Source: Acidobacteriota bacterium (GTDB lineage Bacteria; Acidobacteriota; Terriglobia; Terriglobales; Acidobacteriaceae). From it: a stretch of DNA of 8,797 bases. The stretch spans positions 1 through 8,797 of the forward strand of contig JAJZCX010000044.1 in assembly GCA_021851625.1 (NCBI GenBank), given 5' to 3'. This document shows, piece by piece, positions 6,701 to 8,797 of the stretch (position 1 is the first letter of the stretch; every line of letters begins with the position of its first letter). The position numbers were made by a program, and so were the translations under genes. The notes under the pieces are model-generated. The model searched no databases. It saw only the letters and a list, made by a program, of their open reading frames with translations, and was not told the DNA's origin.

Positions 6701-7227
6701 GCTAGGGACAATTGCGCGCTGACCGGCCCAAAGACCAAGCGCGCGCTGGCTGCCTCCGCTCCATCCACATACAAGCGCGTGGTGGTGCCATCGAACGTCG
6801 CCGCCAGCAAATGCCATTGCTGCGGGGTCCAAACAACCTTGCTGGCCAATTCGTTGTTTTGGCCCATCCAGAGAACGACCTTGCCGCCATCGACGCCAAA
6901 GAAGCGCGCATACTCGCCCGTGGACTCGCCCATGCCAGCAAAGAGCGTGGGAGCAGTGGTCGCCTCGCGGCTGCGCACCCAAGCGGTCATCGTCCACGGA
7001 GCGCCAGCGCCAAAGAGCGTGTCCTTCTCCGGCAACAGCTTGTCGAGGCCGCGTCCACCTTGCAGAAAAACGCCGTTGTAGGGGCCGTAAACGTAGGAGT
7101 AGCCGAGGCGTTGCTGCGGCTTCCACCACTGCGCACGCGCAGGCTGTGCAATAGCATGTGCCATGCAAGCGATGATTACGATATCAAAAACTGCACGGAG
7201 TTGGCGTGGGACACTCATGCGACGCAT
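3721..7227 (-). CDS. Secreted LamG-GH2 glycoside hydrolase, exo-beta-glucosaminidase/beta-mannosidase type
   Basis: A 1168-residue exported enzyme that should cleave terminal beta-linked sugars from oligo- or polysaccharides by a retaining mechanism. A signal peptide occupies residues 1-32 (hydrophobic VFDIVIIACMAHAIA, cleavage after ARA). A LamG/concanavalin-like domain spans about 68-200 (WTMTAWVRS, WHLLAATFDGTTTRLYVDG). The GH2 sugar-binding jelly roll is about 275-480 (DYWYRMQF, AEVWLNGHKLG) and an Ig-like domain about 483-595 (HPHLWWPNGYGDPYLYTL). The TIM barrel is about 660-930 (ARGGNWGMDD, NIIRNWVGQ, MVWNDFW). The acid/base is E778 in WCGRNEG and the likely nucleophile is E836 in FSVETGTPSL. 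Two C-terminal Ig-like domains follow; the last (about 1085-1140, LPAYYSDNYVSLLPGE) resembles the exo-beta-glucosaminidase Ig domain. The ATG at 7227 has AGGAG six bases upstream. It is the second gene of an operon with the LacI-type regulator. The substrate (chitosan, mannan or glycoprotein glycan) is not settled. Confidence 0.88.
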   Translation of the reverse strand: MRRMSVPRQLRAVFDIVIIACMAHAIAQPARAQWWKPQQRLGYSYVYGPYNGVFLQGGRGLDKLLPEKDTLFGAGAPWTMTAWVRSREATTAPTLFAGMGESTGEYARFFGVDGGKVVLWMGQNNELASKVVWTPQQWHLLAATFDGTTTRLYVDGAEAASARLVFGPVSAQLSLAPVQLPWSQGEHFGGKIAAFTVERRVVDAAAMQALAAHAPDFSVIEFEEGSKPWPVQSYGQVGYTAPQDPSILPKSAAPFSQPVAQPVVSGKPLEQNAAEDWTLAHGWTLTPAPKVQATAEQISMPGYKTTGWMDATVPGTVLTTMVDRGLYPDPDYGLNNLAIPESLNKQDYWYRMQFVAPRFAAGQHEVLTFNGINYAAEVWLNGHKLGSIRGAFIRGNFDVSGVLLPGKPNALAVRISPPPHPGIPNEQSILGGPGENGGIMCIDGPTFVATEGWDWIPGIRDRDTGLWQDVHLHATRSVKIGDPQVITTLPLPDTSRANVAITVPIANVAEAPVTVTVTASFGDVTVTKQVTAQPGANTVTFAPAEFPQLTVQHPHLWWPNGYGDPYLYTLHVDAKSAGGESDAKQLDFGIREVTYELSLLDGAGHLRRVEFSPTDAHALGQQVVDVSHRGMREIPGGWAASLMPGAEKSPAIHALDDLQMTPYLVIKVNGVRIAARGGNWGMDDARKRVSRERLEPYFRLHRDAHVNIIRNWVGQSTEETFYELADKYGLMVWNDFWDSTENYNAEAEDPALFLANARDTIAHYRNHPSIVMWCGRNEGVPQPIISNGLDELVRTLDGTRYYSPSSNAVNLQVSGPYKYQDPTRYYTVLNKGFSVETGTPSLSTLESFQHWIPKADQWPVSDDWAYHDWHQSGNGETAPFMAEVSKEFGAATSLEDFERKAQMLNYVDHRAIFEGFNAHLWSPNSGRMLWMTQPAWPSNEWEILSSDYDTQASFYGVKEACEPVHVQLDLSNGTVAVVNTTTAALTGVTVSAQVDSVDNKVLYSQQQTLSATEDATTNAFTLHLAPMMGTGVVFVELQLKDASGKLLSRNLYWLGADSASYRALNTLPEGTLETAATGTSQADGFRHIAVTLKNTGAAAILQAKLTLENASDGSRILPAYYSDNYVSLLPGESRMVTIDYPQDAAKGAARLGLRGWNLKPTTLQVATK
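7173..7186. promoter_or_regulatory. LacI-type operator-like site inside the start of the GH2 gene
   Basis: TGATTACGATATCA is a pseudo-palindrome centred on CG, with matching TGAT/ATCA ends (5 of 7 dyad positions agree). It differs at only 2 of 14 positions from TGAAAACGATATCA (8339-8352) upstream of the regulator gene, and the two share the 9-mer ACGATATCA. It overlaps the codons for the signal-peptide residues around FDIVI, about 40-55 bases after the start codon. It may be an internal operator (roadblock or looping site). A codon-driven coincidence cannot be excluded. Confidence 0.4.
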
Positions 7228-7233
7228 AGTCTT

Positions 7234-7239
7234 CTCCTA
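7234..7239 (-). promoter_or_regulatory. Ribosome binding site of the GH2 gene, overlapping the regulator's stop codon
   Basis: Read on the minus strand, TAGGAG contains both the TAG stop of the LacI-family gene (7239-7237) and the AGGAG Shine-Dalgarno (7238-7234). Six bases separate it from the ATG at 7227. The arrangement fixes the start codon and favours translational coupling, because a ribosome terminating on the regulator gene is placed on the next ribosome binding site. Confidence 0.85.
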
Positions 7240-8304
7240 AGTGGATTGCCTGTACGGAACAGCCTGCTTGCATCCGCAAGAAGCACGCAGGATCAGATCC
7301 ACGGTCAGCACCTTGCGGATGCCCTCCTCGGGACGTTCCTGTGGACTGAGCTTGAGGCTATCAAAAAGCATGCTGGCGCTCAGTGTGCCTACATCGCCGA
7401 TGGGCTGGCGCACCACAGTGAGCGTTGGTTGCAGCAGATCGGCCATTTCCACTTCATCGAAGCCGATGAGGGCCGCCTGATCGGGCACGCGAATCCCCAA
7501 CTCAAACAGAGAGCGCATTAGAAATTTTGTGATCCAGTTGTTGGCGCAGAAAAATGCCGTCGGCAATTTTCCCTGGCCGCGTGCTGCGCGCAACTCCTGC
7601 GTAACGGCCTCTTGCGATGTGCAATCCAACTTGGCCAGCGCTGGCAAACCCACGGCAGACATAGCGCGGCGATAGCCCTCCATACGGGCTTGGATGGTAT
7701 ACAGTCCAGCGTCGTTGCCCAGGAATTGAATGTTTGTGTGCCCATGTCCAATCAAATGTTGCGTGGCGCGCAAGGCTCCCTCTTGGTTTTCCACCAGCAC
7801 GCAGTCAACCCGCTTGATGTCAATGGGTGTGTCAAAAGCGACGATGGGGATGCGGTCAAAATGGCGATCCTGCAAACGCGAGTTTTGCGATTGTGTTGGG
7901 ACAAGGATGAGACCCTCAACATGACGTTGCAGCATCCACTGCGCCTGGGCGTACTCCACTTCGGGGTCGCCGTGGGAAGTGGTCAGAATCATGGAGTATC
8001 CATTGGCCTGCGCGACCAAGTTGATGCTGTGCGCGCAGATGGCAAAAAATGGATCGGCCAGTGAGGGCACCAGCACGCCAATCGAGCGCGACTTCAACCC
8101 ACGCAAGGTGCGCGCCGCCTCATTGGGCCGGTACTGGAGCACCTCCATGGCCCAATACACGCGCTTGGCCGTCTCTGCATTGACGTGCGCGGAGTGATTC
8201 AGCACTCTGGAAACCGTCATGGTGCCAACGTTGGCCAGCCGGGCCACGTCCGCCATAGTCGGTTCTTTAGGGTCTGCAGAACGCAAGGGAAATTTCCGCC
8301 TCAA
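7237..8304 (-). CDS. LacI-family transcriptional regulator
   Basis: A 355-residue cytoplasmic DNA-binding repressor of the LacI/GalR family, probably responding to a sugar released by the adjacent hydrolase. The helix-turn-helix is at about 18-36 (DVARLANVGTMTVSRVLN) and the hinge helix at about 59-70 (RPNEAARTLRG), with L67 in the position of the minor-groove-inserting leucine. The periplasmic-binding-protein-like core runs from IGVLVPSLADPFFA (75-88) through FLGNDAGLYTIQAR and LIGFDEVEMADLLQPTLT to the usual RASCG near 340-344. Length is typical. The chosen start is a TTG at 8304, because the family usually has a few residues before the PT-x-x-DVA block. An ATG at 8254-8256 (residue 17) is the alternative; neither has a good Shine-Dalgarno. 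Operator-like repeats directly upstream point to autoregulation. The GH2 gene follows after 9 bases, making it the probable target. Confidence 0.93.
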   Translation of the reverse strand: MRRKFPLRSADPKEPTMADVARLANVGTMTVSRVLNHSAHVNAETAKRVYWAMEVLQYRPNEAARTLRGLKSRSIGVLVPSLADPFFAICAHSINLVAQANGYSMILTTSHGDPEVEYAQAQWMLQRHVEGLILVPTQSQNSRLQDRHFDRIPIVAFDTPIDIKRVDCVLVENQEGALRATQHLIGHGHTNIQFLGNDAGLYTIQARMEGYRRAMSAVGLPALAKLDCTSQEAVTQELRAARGQGKLPTAFFCANNWITKFLMRSLFELGIRVPDQAALIGFDEVEMADLLQPTLTVVRQPIGDVGTLSASMLFDSLKLSPQERPEEGIRKVLTVDLILRASCGCKQAVPYRQST

Positions 8305-8305
8305 C

Positions 8306-8352
8306 TCATATCGTTCAGAATCGCAGTAACGATATCGATGAAAACGATATCA
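8306..8352. promoter_or_regulatory. Cluster of three CGATAT operator-like repeats upstream of the LacI-family gene
   Basis: Three 8-mer copies lie just before the regulator's start codon: ATATCGTT (8308-8315, inverted), AACGATAT (8328-8335) and AACGATAT (8343-8350). The first two form a perfect 8-bp inverted repeat with a 12-base spacer. The last two are direct repeats 15 bases apart, extending to AACGATATC. Around the third copy, TGAAAACGATATCA (8339-8352) has the central CG and TGA...TCA ends typical of LacI-family operators. A -10-like TGATAT on the minus strand (8352-8347) overlaps this copy, so binding could block transcription. The likely reading is autoregulatory operators. Confidence 0.55.
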
Positions 8353-8412
8353 CTTTTCGAATGTGTTCCGCCAGAACTGTTGACCCGTCTCGCGAATACG
8401 ACCAGCGAAAGT

Positions 8413-8430
8413 ATCAGGAAATTCCTTGAT
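8413..8430. other. Imperfect 18-bp palindrome between the methyltransferase and regulator genes
   Basis: ATCAGGAAATTCCTTGAT pairs at 7 of 9 dyad positions. It lies 13 bases beyond the stop of the minus-strand methyltransferase gene. No T-run follows on the minus strand (ACTTTCG), so it is a poor terminator candidate. It could be a protein-binding site or chance. The rest of the 138-base gap holds the CGATAT cluster and no recognisable gene. Confidence 0.2.
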
Positions 8431-8442
8431 TCAAACGATTGA

Positions 8443-8797
8443 CTATAGGCCATCTTTTTCTGCCTCCAACAACAGCTTTTTTCGCTCCACGCCCCAGCGA
8501 TAGCCGGTCAGGCTGCCGTCGGAACCGACCACGCGGTGGCAGGGCGTGAGGATAGCGACCGGGTTCTGCGCGCAGGCACGGGCCGCGGCGCGCACAGCAG
8601 TTGGCTGGCCAATGGAGGCGGCAAGCTGCGCGTAGCTGACCGTCGTGCCACGGGGAATCCGCCGCAGCGCCTGCCAGACGCGCTGCTGAAAGGCCGTGGC
8701 GCGGATGTCCAGCGGCAACTCCACGCTGCGCGGATGCTCCGAGAGTTGCGCGAGCACGGCGTGCAGCCAGAGTGACAGACCCTTGGGATCGTGGGTG
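8443..8797 (-). CDS. ada: Methylated-DNA-protein-cysteine methyltransferase, Ada-type C-terminal domain (5' part outside window)
   Basis: The frame is open from the TAG at 8443-8445 to the window edge, about 118 codons, so the gene starts outside. The enzyme removes methyl groups from O6-methylguanine (and O4-methylthymine) in DNA by irreversible transfer to its own cysteine. The acceptor is in the TPCHRVVG motif, with the Cys codon at 8539-8541. Other family blocks are TAFQQRVWQALRRIP (winged-helix start), TTVSYAQLAASIGQPTAVRAAARA (recognition helix with arginine finger) and GSLTGYRWGVERKKLLLEAE. The DIRATAFQQRVW and GYRWGVERK blocks match the Ada C-terminal domain better than stand-alone Ogt, so it may be the end of a fused Ada regulator-repair protein; the part that would decide this is missing. 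A GTG at 8755-8757 is in frame, but clear family-like sequence continues upstream of it, so I do not take it as the start. Confidence 0.88.
   Translation of the reverse strand, partial: THDPKGLSLWLHAVLAQLSEHPRSVELPLDIRATAFQQRVWQALRRIPRGTTVSYAQLAASIGQPTAVRAAARACAQNPVAILTPCHRVVGSDGSLTGYRWGVERKKLLLEAEKDGL

Noticed and set aside
4333..6705. A 790-codon open frame on the plus strand, opposite the GH2 gene
   Set aside because: It lies in exact codon register antisense to the GH2 gene and stays open only because that gene rarely uses TTA, CTA or TCA codons. The translation is rich in His, Arg, Ala and Val with no recognisable domain, while the minus-strand protein has clear GH2 motifs throughout.
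6712..7521. A 269-codon plus-strand frame spanning the GH2 start and the regulator end
   Set aside because: It overlaps two well-supported minus-strand genes and their coupled junction, and its translation is low-complexity and motif-free.
1..8797. CRISPR arrays, tRNA genes, insertion sequences, phage or defence genes
   Set aside because: No spaced direct repeats, cloverleaf-like segments, transposase motifs or defence-type proteins were seen on either strand. All long conserved frames are accounted for by the listed genes.

Overview
The window reads as a chromosomal segment of moderately GC-rich bacterial DNA. The best guess for the host is an Acidobacteriota/Terriglobia-type organism. This rests on the secreted carboxypeptidase-regulatory-like plus TPR protein, the large secreted LamG-GH2 glycosidase with its own LacI-type regulator, and the general style of the proteins. 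It is an inference from family experience, not a database result. No tRNA, rRNA, CRISPR array, insertion sequence or phage gene is visible.

Left arm, + strand: the last 40 codons of queE (7-carboxy-7-deazaguanine synthase), a 207-base gap, then queC (preQ0 synthase). Together these are two consecutive steps of the queuosine/7-deazaguanine pathway. The gap holds a nested pair of inverted repeats that could fold into a structured mRNA leader. Next come a promoter-like TATAAT, a gene for a secreted carboxypeptidase-regulatory-like/TPR protein of unknown function, an 11-bp-stem terminator-like hairpin, and moeA (molybdenum insertase of molybdenum-cofactor synthesis). moeA ends against a hairpin shared with the converging right arm; that hairpin has its T-run on the minus-strand side.

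Right arm, - strand, read from high to low coordinates: the 3' part of an Ada-type O6-methylguanine-DNA methyltransferase that runs off the window edge, a 138-base gap, a LacI-family repressor, and a 1168-residue secreted glycoside hydrolase family 2 enzyme. The hydrolase has an N-terminal LamG-like domain and is closest in style to exo-beta-glucosaminidase/beta-mannosidase-type GH2 enzymes. The repressor and hydrolase genes are 9 bases apart, and the repressor's TAG stop is part of the hydrolase's ribosome binding site, so they look like a translationally coupled operon.

The most informative regulatory signal is a repeated CGATAT-containing element. Three copies lie just upstream of the LacI-family gene, and a closely matching 14-mer lies inside the start of the hydrolase gene. 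Two copies (TGAAAACGATATCA and TGATTACGATATCA) have the pseudo-palindromic, central-CG form typical of LacI-family operators. This suggests an autoregulated, substrate-inducible polysaccharide or amino-sugar utilisation operon, possibly with DNA looping between sites about 1.17 kb apart. I found no clearly new multi-gene system; the operator set and the queC leader are the two signals that known genes do not explain.
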